Origin: Zygaena filipendulae
Lineage: Eukaryota; Arthropoda; Insecta; Lepidoptera; Zygaenidae
NCBI GenBank assembly: GCA_907165275.2
Contig: OU015661.1
Location: 9,183,501-9,247,500, forward strand
Length of the DNA stretch: 64,000 bases
Direction: 5' to 3'
In this document: piece by piece, positions 1-11,970 of the stretch
How positions within the stretch are numbered: the first letter of the stretch is position 1
Layout of the letters: each line of letters begins with the position of its first letter
Program-made: the position numbers and the translations under genes
The notes under the pieces: generated by a model
Database searches by the model: none
What the model was told of the DNA's origin: nothing
What the model saw: the letters and a program-made list of their open reading frames with translations, nothing else

Positions 1-3000
1 CTGCTATTGAGGCCGAGGTTGGTACTATAGGTTATTTGCCTCTTTTTACTAGTACCTAATTACTGTAATAAACCAATTATTTGCCTGTTCCAACAAACAC
101 ACGTAACTCTAAAATTATATTAACTATTACAAATCACTTATTCATCACAAGCTGTTTATAAAATGGATTACAGATGGCCCGTACGCAAAAAAATAAAGCA
201 ACCGCTCTTCATTTGGGCATATTGAAAGCCAGATTAGCTAAATTGAGAAGGGAACTTATCACTCCTAAAGGTGGCGGCGGTGCTACAGGCGAAGGTAATA
301 AAAAAACTTGTCTATTATATCAGATAATTTACTAGAATATCCTACACTTCCATGCACGTAAGCTTCGCTCAAAACAAACACAAAAAAAAGGTAGGTACCT
401 ACCTACACTGAGATACCTTAGCTTTCTATCAGTATTTTTAGAATTCGGTAATAATACAAGAGTATCAGAGATTATAGACTTAGAAAGAAAAATTGGTTTA
501 TGACATTAGTAGGTACATAGATCAATATTGCCTGTTTGAATAAAGAATGGCAGTGATAGTTTAAGCTTTCTTTCTTTAATCAGATACTGCTCGTTTGAAA
601 TGAAAAATAAATATCTGATATTCCAGGTTTTGATGTGGCCAAAACTGGTGATGCTCGTATCGGTTTCGTGGGTTTTCCATCGGTGGGGAAGTCAACTTTA
701 CTCTCGAACTTAGCAGGGGTGTACTCTGAAGTTGCTGCATATGAGTTCACAACGTTGACGACTGTACCGGGTTGCATTAAATATAAGGGTGCTAAAATTC
801 AGGTATGATAAATATTAGAACTTCAACCTATGTGTCTACAGAAGGCTGAATAAAAAATTTAATACACATTGTCTGCAATGCTTGGTGTGGCAGATTTCAT
901 CACTGCATCAACATAAATATTTATCAATATAGGTTTACCCTGAGTTTGGATGTTCAGTGTGTATTAAAAAAAATTGTTTAACCATAGACCATAGTACAAG
1001 CTTGCTTAGTTTGGGACCAGCTGGCGTAGTATAATAAATCCAAGCATTATTATGCTCTAGTAGTTGATACCGTGCACATACGTAGAGTCATGTTAGTCAG
1101 TTATGTATCAAAAGTTCAAAACTCATAAGGCAATTTGCTACAGTCTTACATTGTTCAGTAGCAACACAGTTTTTTTAGTCCATATATATTATGTATAGAT
1201 TATAGATATTGATAGCTAACGTTGAACTACATAGTTGCTGAAGGAAGAGACTACTAGATGGGATAGATACATAATAATACTAGCTGCGCCCCGCGGTTTC
1301 ACCCGCGTGAGTTTCGGGATTCCCGCAGGAACTCCCTTTAGGGGGATGAAAAATAGATAGAAGCCGATTCTCAGGCTTACTGAATATGCATAAAAAATTT
1401 CATGTGAATCGGTCAAGCCGTTTCGGAGGAGTATGGGAACGAACATTGTGACACGAGAATTTTATATATTAGATAACCTTTTTATAGAAAAAGATATTAA
1501 AAAATTATTTAAAGTACTTAGTCTCTTTAAATTCTGCCTAATATTGTAAGTGTGATGATGTCACACTTTAGCTACTCAACTCAACTAATTATTAAATTTT
1601 TCATACACATTTTCATAGAAACAGAAACCGCAAGGGACATCTAGTAAAAAAAAAAAAAACATTAATATTAACTTTTCAGCTGCTAGATCTACCTGGAATT
1701 ATTGAAGGAGCTAAGGATGGCAAGGGCAGAGGCAGACAAGTTATTGCCGTGGCCCGGACGTGCAGTCTCGTGTTCATCGTTCTTGATGTGCTGAAGCCGC
1801 TACAGCACAAAAAGTTACTAGAGCACGAGTTGGAAGGCTTTGGTTTGCGGTTAAACAAACAACCACCAAATATATACTTTAGGAAAAAAGATAAAGGTGG
1901 CATCAACTTAAATATCACAGTGGGTACTTCTTAATCTACGTTGGTACCAGTTAGATCTCTGTAAAAACATTACAACTTTGTTATAGTAATAGTTATTGTA
2001 ATAACTTCTGTAAGCATTTCGAAATGAAACCTGATAGATATTAGAATTACAATTTATTTCAGTGTCCTCAATCTGAATTAGATGTGGAAACTGTGAAGAC
2101 AATCCTATCCGAGTACAAAATCCACAACGCCGACATAACCCTGCGATACGACGCCACCAGCGATGACCTCATTGACGTTATTGAAGGCAACAGGATATAC
2201 GTGCCCTGTATTTATCTTTTGAATAAGATTGGTGAGATTTCGTTCATAAGTCCTATCAAAAAAAAAAGAAAAATAAATAAAGTTGATTTCTTTAAATGTT
2301 TTTTACATAGATGTTGATAACTTCCAAAAAGGAGGTGGTTAGGTATGCATTCGGCTGTATGTATGTTTTTTTAGGTTACTGTTATTTGTAAGAGTACCCT
2401 TTTTAACATAGGTACCCCATTTTTTTACAATCAATTGCAAAAATAAAAGGGTGGTAAATTCGGGATCCGCACCAGGTGCTAGTTACCTACTACGCCACTG
2501 CACCTAATATCAAAACTAACTGGTACTTTCACACCCACAGGCCACACCCTCACTTCTTTTTTTTATTCTTTTCTAAGTGGTTGCTTACTTTCTAAACAGG
2601 AGACTTGTCCCTTTTCTATTCTTATTTTAATAACTGGTTGTGCCCTGCGGTTTCATCCGTGGAAATTTCGGAGATTCCGCAGGAATTCAAATTTTGAAAA
2701 ATCCTTTCTTAGTGGATGTCTACGTCATTATAACTATCCGTATGCCAAATATCAACGAAATCCGTTCAGTGTTGACTTTTATATATTTAGATGTTATAAA
2801 TATTTAAAAGTCACTCCACTGGTTTTAATAATTCCAGATCAAATCAGCATAGAGGAGTTAGATGTGATCTACAAGATACCACACTGTGTGCCCATCTCGG
2901 CCCACCACAAGTGGAACTTCGACGACTTGCTGGAGAAGATGTGGGAGTATTTGAAACTGATCAGGATATACACCAAACCGAAAGGGCAGCTGCCGGATTA

Positions 3001-3797
3001 CAACTCGCCTGTGGTGTTGCATGCCGACAAAACAACCGTCGAAGATTTCTGCAACAAACTACATAGGTCCATTGTGAAGGAATTCAAATAGTAAGTGCAT
3101 TCAACTTACAACTATTCCTGTGCAAAAAATCTTTGTATGAATCTGTTTAAAAAGTGTAAATCAAAAATCTTAAAAAGTTTAAAAAGTACAAAGGGGCAGA
3201 TCCCTCGCATTTCAACATAGTTAAAGAATTTTTGACTGTACAGTGTACAGTAGGCACCTAATAAAATAGTTTACCATCTGGCAAAAGTTTTGACATGTTT
3301 TTGATGCTGGCTCTATACATGATCCTCACTTCCTTGCTAGTTCTTTGTCGCATTTTGCTCTTTTCTACTTAGGTGTTGAGTTCCCAAAAATCTTGAAATA
3401 TGTGTTTCTTTATTTGAAAAGATCACAAATATCTATGACTATTACATTTCTGTCTTGAGTCCTAGATGAAACATTATGAAACATATTTTAGCGAGTGACG
3501 CTGGTGTTATCTTGCAAATGCTCTTTAAATAATATCGCGAGCTGAGCGAGCGTAGCGAGCGTGCCGCGGCAGCGGTCAGCGATGCGCCAAAGCCAGATTT
3601 CTTTTGATGTGCAATTACTAATTGAGAAAGAAAGGTAAAAAAAATGCCAAAGATTATTTTGTGTGATATGGGTACCTAATTTTTAATTTTCCAGTGCATT
3701 GGTGTGGGGTTCGTCCGTGAAGCATCTGCCACAGAAAGTCGGCATCGAGCATGTGCTAGCTGATGAAGACGTTGTTCAAATCGTGAAGAAAGTTTAA
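1..3797 (+). CDS. Drg1: DRG1, developmentally regulated GTP-binding protein 1 (5' end cut by window)
   Basis: Obg/DRG-family GTPase that binds ribosomes and eases translation, normally stabilised by the ZC3H15/DFRP1 (Lerepo4) partner. Exons: 1-17 (end of exon 1, reads AIEAE), 174-294, 627-802, 1680-1919, 2063-2231, 2838-3090, 3695-3797 with stop TAA; every intron is GT...AG and all phases join. The visible 358 residues lack only about 9 N-terminal ones against the usual ~367. Seen: MARTQKNKA start of exon 2, G1 loop GFPSVGKST and the TT of G2 in exon 3, G3 [17 protein letters not shown] in exon 4, G4 NKID across the exon 5/6 junction, G5 SAH, then a C-terminal TGS domain ([13 protein letters not shown]...) ending [11 protein letters not shown]. 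The [10 protein letters not shown] and TVPG stretches and the tail fit DRG1 rather than DRG2. Nothing looks broken. Intron 3 and intron 5 carry copies of the short dispersed repeat. Confidence 0.96.
1279..1475 (+). mobile_element. lepidopteran short repeat, copy in DRG1 intron 3
   Basis: Begins actagctgcgccccgcgg and continues with the tttcaccc box, a cccgcaggaactcc box and a degraded 3' part. Short dispersed retroelement (SINE or truncated LINE 3' end; family not assigned) lying sense inside a DRG1 intron. Confidence 0.7.
2631..2793 (+). mobile_element. lepidopteran short repeat, variant type, in DRG1 intron 5
   Basis: Degraded copy of the variant that carries aaatcctttcttagtggatg and a tctacgtcat box, as in the copies at 40359 and 53211. 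Sense to DRG1. Confidence 0.55.
3545..3587 (+). repeat. 43-bp GC-rich module in the last DRG1 intron
   Basis: Built of agcgagcgtagcgagcg followed by a gcggcagcgg stretch. It matches 58193-58235 at 41 of 43 positions although the flanks are unrelated. Confidence 0.75.
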
Positions 3798-4298
3798 AAA
3801 ATAAGATTATATTATACCGTAGATAGATAACAACAGTTGTACTTTTATTAAGTTCTATATTTTTCTCAAACGTCTTTAATGTTTTTACAAGACTCAAATT
3901 TGCTGTTAAAAAATCATATCTGTTATGAAATAAGTTGATAGGAGAATTGTAAAACGGGCTAAATACTAGTTTCTGATAGAAATTCTGCTATTATTTAACT
4001 TTATATCAAAAATTTAAACAAAAAGTGCCGAAAACTGTCACTTTTCAGCTACTTATATATTTTTTTCCTATTATTATTTTGCAATCATAAAAAATTTGTA
4101 TTTATAAGTACCCAATTTAAATAGCCTCCCATCGATTTATTTCAAAATTATTATCTTATGATTTTAATAGCGGATAACACTATTTTTTTCTTCAATTTTT
4201 AGTATTCTATTATACTTGCCTAAGTGTTTGCAAAAGATATGAATACATGCTTATTTGGAAGATTTTACTGTCTTAAAAACGTGCATTTGCTAAGCATA

Positions 4299-4304
4299 AA
4301 TAAA
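4299..4304 (+). terminator. candidate DRG1 polyadenylation signal
   Basis: First AATAAA downstream of the DRG1 stop, giving a 3' UTR of roughly 0.5 kb. A second AATAAA lies at about 4504. No transcript evidence is available from sequence alone. Confidence 0.4.
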
Positions 4305-5197
4305 ATATTTTAAGTATACATAATAGTTATGTACTTATTTGTTTTTTTTTTACATTTTTAAATATGGGTTCTTCTGATACAAGCTCCATACAAGCTTAAA
4401 TTTTTTACTTCAACGAGTCCACTAGTTATCAGATAATACAAACGGATTAATAATGATGTTGAAATTTTAATTTACATAGCAGTGTAATGTACAGGACGCT
4501 CTTAATAAAAACAAATTGAAACAGTCTGTTTGATTTTAATTTAAACAATCCCTCTGGTACTTTTTGAAGTTAAAATGCTCAAATTGTCGATCACTACTAC
4601 CCAGTACCATTTCTAGTGTTTGTAGCGATAATTGTAGAAGCTATAATTTAGGGACGGCTTATAATACATCGCAGGACAGTTTTTACTACGGTTTGTTAGT
4701 TTTGTAGATAGCCTTACAAACAGGTAGGAGACATTCCTAAACAAAAATGCCGATGACATTCCGTTTCCGACAAAGATGCCGTCCGAGGTCGGTCACTGTG
4801 AAACCCATCAAAATAATATTATACTGCATACGAATACCACCTACTTATATATATTTCGATGGTGAAACCTGAGGTGAAACTTACGTCTTTTCTAATTTGA
4901 ATTTCGCGGTAGGTAGGTAAGTATAATAAAAGAGAAAGTGAGACTTATATAGTCATTTCTTTCTAACCCGCACGGAACGCAGACCTCGGGTCCACAGGCC
5001 ACAGCGTGCCCACAGCACAGCCAGCCAGCTGATTTTGCCGAATGCCGATTAACTTGCAGCTGTCTTTAGAGAGGTTATAATTATTTTTGTTTTGATTTTA
5101 TGTAAACTAGGTACTACATAAACTTTGTTCAGGGATATAGGCCTGTATAGTTTACAATTCTGTGAAATACATACCTAAATGGAAATTTAATCTCATC
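4305..5197 (+). promoter_or_regulatory. DRG1 to CENP-S intergenic spacer with presumed CENP-S promoter
   Basis: The spacer is AT-rich except for about 4970-5040, a GC-richer stretch with cacag repeats that would be the promoter/5' UTR of CENP-S. No TATA box is obvious. Which bases start transcription cannot be read here. Confidence 0.3.
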
Positions 5198-8100
5198 ATG
5201 ACAACTTTCGAAAGTTTAACGATTTCTCAGGTAAGTAAAATATGTTACTTACCTTAAAATAATCTACCTATATTGTTTTACATCAATGTCAGCTCAGCTG
5301 TCGCTTTATGTTGTTGTTGTTGTTTTTACTATTCGCTCCGGAGAGCAGGCAAAGGAGCTATTTTGAAATGCATGGAACTTATAAAAAACAGTAGTTATGG
5401 TAATTAAATTCGTAATAGTTTTTACCTTAAATTTTAATAGTGACATCTATACAAAGTTAAACGAATTTGTTAAAAACCAAGTAAATACTTATTTTTTCTT
5501 ATGTAGTAGTGCTTAGATAAATTTGTAGATGGCGTTTCAAATGTGTTTCATTTTTTAGAAAATTCGCGCCACTTTGCATCGGGATGTCCGAACAATTTGT
5601 ACCGAGGCTTGTCACTTGATGGGTTTGGAAGTCACAAAACCAGCGACGGAAGTTGTCGCCGAACTTATTTATAGGAAACTTTTGTTGTACGGCACGGATT
5701 TAGAGGCTTTTGCAAAGTAAACTTTTTAATTGTGAACCATTTATTCCCAATGAAAATAATTTTGTGAAAATTCGTGTTCATAATAGGTATTACCTAAATA
5801 ATAATATTATACCTAACTGTACCTACCAATTTTTTCACAGGCACGCTAAACGGAATACAATAAACTCGGATGACGTTAAGCTGTTGGTTCGAAGAAATCC
5901 TTCATTGGTAAGGGCATTGGACATCCTCTACTTAATCGAAAAACTAAAAAAACTGTCTGGCTCGAAGTACCAAAATATGTGGTGTTATTTCATATACCTA
6001 CGTACCTACTTTTAGAGTATTACGTGTGCTACGCGTACGTAAACGTGTAGCTATCGAGCTAGTGTAAGTAAAAAAATAAAGTTAATAGTTAAGCACAGTA
6101 GGTATCTACAGAAGCCTCAAGTAGTTATTAGGTAGGTTATGTGAATATATAATATATGAACCCTCCAGCTGGTTCCTGCAATCTCTACCAAATGTAGGGG
6201 TCAGTCCATCTTAAAAGTTTACTCACATCGCGGCACCTGTGGAAATCTGTAAGGAACTGTAAATGTTGGTAAAACCTTAAAATAAATCTGTAATTATCAA
6301 TGCACATAAAATTTTTGCAATTATCAATGCGAAAAGTAATTTGAACATTGATATCTAAGTATCTACCTATATTATAAAACTATTTTTTAATATATCAATA
6401 AATTCGAACGATTAAAATAATCGGTCCCTAGATGGATGCATAAGTAGGTAGGTATCTACTAGGTACAAAAGCGTCAGTTCATTGATCAATTTTGACCGAA
6501 AAATACAATAGCTTTATAGTCCTTAGGATTAGTATCATATTATATATTTTTTTCGTTCTATAACGTTTTATTTTTATTTTTCTTTAAATAAAAATTCAAA
6601 TTTCAGTATTTTTCTGTTAGTTATATACCTAACTAGGTACGTACCTACCTACACATTTTACTTTCATAACATTTAAAAAAGTAATGCATTGTAATTGTTT
6701 TCTATAGGAAAAAGTAATTATGTGTCTTTATTTATTTTATAGAAAATAATATAAAATTGCTTTCCGGTAATTTAAACAGCAATTTTTATGTAAATTCGAT
6801 TCTGAATCATTGAATAGACACAGTCCACGTGTCGAAATGAACGCATTATTTATTCAGTGGCTTATTTTGATATAAATGTTGCTGCATTTGGTTTTTTCCA
6901 CAGAAATAAGACTAGCCGTTATTGAAAATGTATGCACTAATGGAAATGTAACAATTTTTGGTTATTTCTAAACTATACTTTTTATATCTGTCTATGTACC
7001 TACCTACAAATAAATAGATTCACAAAAATAAAGATAAAATATTACAATAAGTATACAAACAAGTAGGATTTTAAGACACTATCGATATCGGTCTTATAGT
7101 ATTTTATCAATCTGTGTAAAAAGTTATTACAAAGTATCTAGGTACCTACTTGTCCTAGTAATTAATGTTTGGAAGCAAAGGAGATTGACAGGGTATGGAC
7201 CAAATGCTGCCCAGGAGTAGAACTACCTTGACTGAGTTCCTTGCATTGCTTTATATTGAAAAAATTTTTTTTTTTCAAAATCGGTCCCGGAGAAAAAAAA
7301 TTAACGTCAGTTTTGTTTGTACGTTTTACATAGTATGTATGTTCCCCGATTATTCGAAGACGACTGGACCGATTTGGAAAATTCTTTTTTTGGTTGAATG
7401 GGTATACTTCCGAGGTGGTACCACTGTCATAAGGTCAGGATCTGATGATGGGATATTGGAGAAATGGAGGAAACTTATCTAATATTATAGGCACACCTAC
7501 CAATTTTGGGTATTTTTTGGAATATTTCATGCATTTGCTTTCGGAAAGCACCATTTAGTGAAGTGAAACTAATGATGAAGACAACAGATGACCAGCGGAA
7601 CTACTCAATAATAGGTATTTCACAGGTTGCGATTCGATTACTTTAAGGTGGTTGCTGAGCAGTTTATGCTCATCACAGTGCATGTGGTGAAGTGGAGCTG
7701 ATAGTGTGTATCAGTAAAACTCCTGAAAAATATACATCCCTCCATCGGGAAAAGCATTTATTTATTGTTATTTTAATTAAGTATTTATTTTTACCCAATA
7801 AATAATACCTTTTTTCCCCACGACTCCTAGGATGGAATTAGACGCGCTTTATTTTACTGACTATTACTATCCTAAGGAACATAATGTACTATATCTATAT
7901 CCTTGGCAGCACTTGGTCTACCTTCCATGCAAGTTTATTGTTTCCCAATAAATCTAAACAAAAACTTTTTTTTTTTCACGACTCCTGAGTCCTGGGATAG
8001 AATTAGGCGCCCTTTATTTTACAAACTACTACTATCCTAAGGAACATAATGTACTATGTCTACATCCTGGGCAGCACTTGATCTACCTTCCATGCAAGTT

Positions 8101-9020
8101 TACTGTTTCCCAATAAATCTCAACAAAAACTTTTTTTTTCACGACTCCTGGGATAGAATTAGATGCGCTTTATTTTATAGACTACTACTAACCTAAGGAA
8201 CATAATGTACTATATCTACATCCTGGGCAGCACTTGGTCTACCTTCCATGCAAGTTTATTGTTTCCCAATAAATCTCAACAAAAACTTTTTTTTTTCATG
8301 ACTCCTGGGATAGAATTAGATGCGCTTTATTTTACAGACTACTACTACCTTAAGGAACATAATGTACTATGTCTACATCCTGGGCAGCACTTGGTCTACC
8401 TTCCATGCAAGTTTATTGTTTCCCAATAAATCTCAACAAAAACTTTTTTTTTTTCACGACTCCTGGGATAGAATTAGATGCGCTTTATTTTACAGACTAC
8501 TACTACCCTAAGGAACATAATGTACTATGACTTTATTCTGGGCAGCACTTGGTCCACTCTTCATACAAAGATTGGCATTGTCCTTTAAAAAAAAAAATTT
8601 AATTGACTTTAAAAGGTCGAGACTATAGAATTTAAGGAAAAGTTCGATAAATCTAATTTGGTAAATCGAATTTAGATAAATCGAATTTCGATAATCGAAC
8701 TTACTAGGTAACAAGGTAAAATTTGTAACTTACACTTTCTACTCTGTTCGCATTTTTAGAAATCACATCTTAACACGACTGCTCCAATAAACACATCGCT
8801 TCCGAAAGAAAAAGCACCAAGAAATTCATTGTTCTCCAAAGATAAGGATGACAAGAGACGTGAGACAAATTTACCAGTTGTCAAACAACCGGAAGCTGTG
8901 GCCTCCACATCGAAGCTTATACAAACTATTGAGAAAGCCGAAAGCTCTGCGAAAGTCATCAGCGACGGTGAAACTGAGAATATGGCTGTGGATGATACAA
9001 TCGATTTGACTTTTGATTAA
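5198..9020 (+). CDS. CENPS: CENP-S / MHF1 histone-fold protein
   Basis: Histone-fold subunit that pairs with CENP-X; in other animals the pair joins CENP-T/W at kinetochores and FANCM at damaged DNA. Exons 5198-5230, 5559-5716, 5841-5907, 8760-9020 (TAA), all GT...AG and in phase, give 172 residues; human is 138. Residues 12-86 are the histone fold, with the family signature LEAFAKHAKR (60-68) then TINSDDVKLLVRRNPSL. Exon 4 adds a lysine/serine-rich, probably disordered tail ending DDTIDLTFD, which looks like a SUMO-interacting motif. The start is the ATG opening exon 1 (MTTFESLTISQ), short but followed by a good gtaagt donor. A small unseen exon between exons 3 and 4 cannot be ruled out, since alpha-C residues of the fold look short. 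If the exon 3 donor were skipped the frame would end at 6015. Confidence 0.88.
7190..7490 (+). mobile_element. dispersed transposon remnant
   Basis: Contains gactggaccgatttggaaaa, ggtcaggatctgatgatggg and a tail of the style repeated in many lepidopteran introns. No boundaries or coding capacity are visible, so the class is unassigned. Confidence 0.4.
7819..8580 (+). repeat. five-copy ~159-bp tandem array in CENP-S intron
   Basis: Units start at about 7819, 7978, 8140, 8297 and 8455 (spacing 159, 162, 157, 158). Each has a cacgactcctgggatagaat start, a ccttccatgcaagtttattg block and a run of T at its end. Each of the first four also carries a full cccaataaatc, so the intron holds several cryptic AATAAA signals in sense. 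The last unit is diverged after about 8530. Apparent reading frames of 63-74 codons here are repeat readthrough. Confidence 0.9.
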
Positions 9021-9274
9021 TTAAATAATTGGTTTTTTCTTCTTCGGATAATTATGTTCTTTTATTGAATGAGTGACCTAGCCGTACCTACCTTTCGTTT
9101 GTCCGAAATGTTTGCGGACTACCGCAAAAAAATTTAAATTCCCTCGGGAACTCATGCTCTACATAAGACACATCCCCTATAGATGATAGTGAAAATCGCA
9201 TCAAAATAGGTATAGGTATGAAGAATTTAACGGTCATATGGACACACGAAGACAGCAACTTGGTTTTATGATAG

Positions 9275-9465
9275 ACTAGCTGTCCCCCGCGGTTTCACCA
9301 CATTAGGTAATTTCCGAGTTCCTACGGAAATTGCAGGATGAAGTATTATAAACCCATGAATACTGCATCTTTTGGTGAAAACCGCATGAAAATCCGTAGC
9401 GTAGTTTTAAAGATCTAAGCATACATAGGGACAGACAGACAGCGGGAATAATAATAATAATTCTT
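9275..9465 (+). mobile_element. lepidopteran short repeat, gacagacag-tailed variant
   Basis: Starts actagctgtcccccgcgg and ends in a gacagacagacagc tract; resembles the copy at 35096 (both have gaaaaccgcatga). Confidence 0.65.
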
Positions 9466-9510
9466 TACTATAGTAAACGTATACGTAAGTATTACGTATA
9501 CGTAAGTGTG

Positions 9511-9615
9511 TTTAGTATATCCCACGTTTGAATATTTTTACGATATAAGCGTGTAGCTTAGTGAGGGATCAAGAAATCAAGTAGATCTGTGTGTTGTGAA
9601 GTGATTTTATCACGG
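9511..9615 (+). mobile_element. 3' fragment of tRNA-derived SINE
   Basis: Shares gtagatctgtgtgttgtgaa and a tagcttagtg-gggatcaag block with the 3' end of the full copy at 42779-43035. The tRNA-like head is missing. Confidence 0.6.
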
Positions 9616-9788
9616 TGATGCCGAAAAATTATAGGTACCTACCTATGTCAATTGGTAAAACTTTATTAATTTTTTTATTGCTCACAGGAATTAATTTTTT
9701 GCTTTGGGATGGAAATTATAAAGATTAAAGTATATAGATAACTTGAAAAAAATGTCAATATACGTACGCTCCCACAATGATATATTTA

Positions 9789-9905
9789 ACCAGCTGTTCC
9801 CGCGTTTTCACCCGCGTTAAATTCAAAGTTCCCGCGGGGACTACGGGATAAAAAGTACCCTATGTCCTTTTCTCTGATAACGTGTACCTCAGTATCAAAA
9901 ACACG
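9789..9905 (+). mobile_element. lepidopteran short repeat, 3'-truncated
   Basis: Has the cagctgttcccgcg head and the gggataaaaagtaccctatg box, then loses similarity. Confidence 0.65.
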
Positions 9906-11930
9906 ACATTTTGACATATCTACCTACATATAGACGGTTCAATTTTATTTCTGGATGGATACTGGATAGGTTATGGATTTTAGAATGCGAACTTAGTATC
10001 TGAAATACAAAACAAAGCGCATTCGAGTAGAAGCGTGACGGGCGCGCCGCGCCGCAGCAGTCCCGCGCGCAGCCAAAAAACTCGTTTTATAAACGAAACA
10101 CAATTATGCAGGAACTGTGGAAGCATTGGAGTGGACCTGAATTGGAATATTCAATCACCTTTAGTGATCGTGCAAGGCAATTTATACTTTATTTCAAGAC
10201 GCATAACGCTATTTCGGACATGCATATTGGGTAAGCTTTGAAATAAAGTAGTATGCTTTTCATGTCTGGAAATATCGACGTTTGTATTATACCTAGATAT
10301 ATACAAGCGCAAGAGGTGAAACTTATAAAAAAAAGGCAAAGAAAATGGTTTTAGAGATAATTTATAAAGTTTCAGAAGGCGTCTTATGAGATCCAACTGC
10401 TAACTGCTGTAAGAATACTGCCTACGAGTGTTTAGAAAAAAAAATTTACCCTCTGTTATCAAACTTTCCTTGGGCGCCTAAAGAAGTTTAACTGAGTAGA
10501 ATGTTTCCCTGTTCATTGAACTCGTATAAAAACAATCGAATTAATAAATTCATTTGACAAAGGCTTGTGGACTATAGTGCTGCAGGCTACAGCAGCGATC
10601 TAGCAGATTTTAATGCTATTTAATAATTTTTCGGGTAAATGTATCTATTGTCACCACATTAGTGCGAATTGTATATTGTGGTTACTGACACCACAAAACG
10701 ACTCTACATCGACTCTACAACGACTCTGTCCGTTGTAGTTAATTACTCCTATAACGACAGTTAGGAGTATAATGAGATTTTTGCAATTCAACACAAGCAT
10801 ATTATGAGGGTTGCTGTGTGTCAGCCCCCCTCCCCCCTCCCCTAACCTCCAGTAGTGACCAACCCTGCCTAGTTATTATTGTATATCTATATTTAAATTC
10901 TTATGCATCAATATTGTTTCTCTTTTCTGTTTTCGGTATTGTCTATTCAAAATACCGCTCCGTAGCCGAACTTATTATTATTATGTAATTATTAGCTGCG
11001 TTTCGCTTGAAGCTCTAATGTTCACAATGATTATGCATATGCAGCTTTGTGGAGACCCCATTACTAAGTCGTACCTGCGCATAAGTAGGTAGCTGCTTGT
11101 AAGAGGACCATTAACTAAGGTAGACTTTGAGAGCGTTTATCTTATAGTTGAAGAGACTCTGTGCCAATGCTAAATTTTGCACTAAGGAGCATAGTTGATT
11201 GTTTTAATATTATTATATTATAAATTTATTAATTTTGCCGTCGTGACTAACTTAATTAACTAAACATTCCGATATTCGAGCTCCTTCGAGTCGGGCCGAG
11301 TGCAACACGTCGATACCGTACAGATAAGTTAGTAGTTACTCCAATACGCAATAATTGTATGTAGAAGGTATATTGCAATCATTAATTATCATTATTCATT
11401 AGACCTTCGCATTTAGCATATTATTCTATTCATTTCGATAGTTATGTCTTCGTTAAATTTACTATTAAAATAATGTTTAGGTACTTAATTGAGTTTTCAG
11501 ATAAATATTCTTTATTATTACTAGATTTAAGTAAAAATACACAGATAAAATTCATGGGTGACTGATATAAATCAAAACTAACATAATTTTTATTTTTTCA
11601 ATAGCATGTCCTATGCATCATGTAGAGACTTTTGGTTACAGAAAGACATACCTACATTGGGTAGGTACGTGCTGGTGATCCTGTCACATTGTAAACTAAA
11701 TTCTCCGCAAACTACCACCTAACATGACCAGCAACATTCCTTGCCCATAACGCGCGTCCCAAATACGCATTTCCAAACGTTCCATGTGCCAAGTTATTAG
11801 AAATTATTATTTTTTATGCCATAAGTAACGTTGTAAATGTATTTTTTGCAGTAAAACTTCTTTGATTACGAGGAAAAGACAGTTTTTGCAACGTCTTAGC
11901 GCAGCGTGTTATGGTCATAGTGAATAAGGG
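9906..11930. other. intergenic, no gene seen
   Basis: AT-rich with small GC islets: cgtgacgggcgcgccgcgcc at about 10036, a C/T-rich run near 10825, and a patch with atgcatatgc near 11030. Short frames at 10035-10241 and 10151-10396 overlap on opposite strands and have no coding look. Confidence 0.5.
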
Positions 11931-11970
11931 CCCAGTTTGGGGTAGGTTCGGAAACATCTGTGATAGCGGG

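Larger units (their letters stand above)
5908..8759 (+). other. CENP-S intron 3 (2.85 kb)
   Basis: Donor TTG|gtaagg and acceptor tttttag|AAA. The first ~1.25 kb is low-complexity AT with taggtac motifs and holds no recognisable exon. It is followed by a dispersed repeat (7190-7490) and a tandem array (7819-8580). Confidence 0.7.

Noticed and set aside
1..3797. DRG2 rather than DRG1
   Set aside because: The [15 protein letters not shown] and TVPG stretches, the [13 protein letters not shown] region and the [11 protein letters not shown] end are of DRG1 type.
7195..7482. 95-codon plus-strand frame in the CENP-S intron
   Set aside because: Lies in a dispersed repeat within an intron and has no domain.
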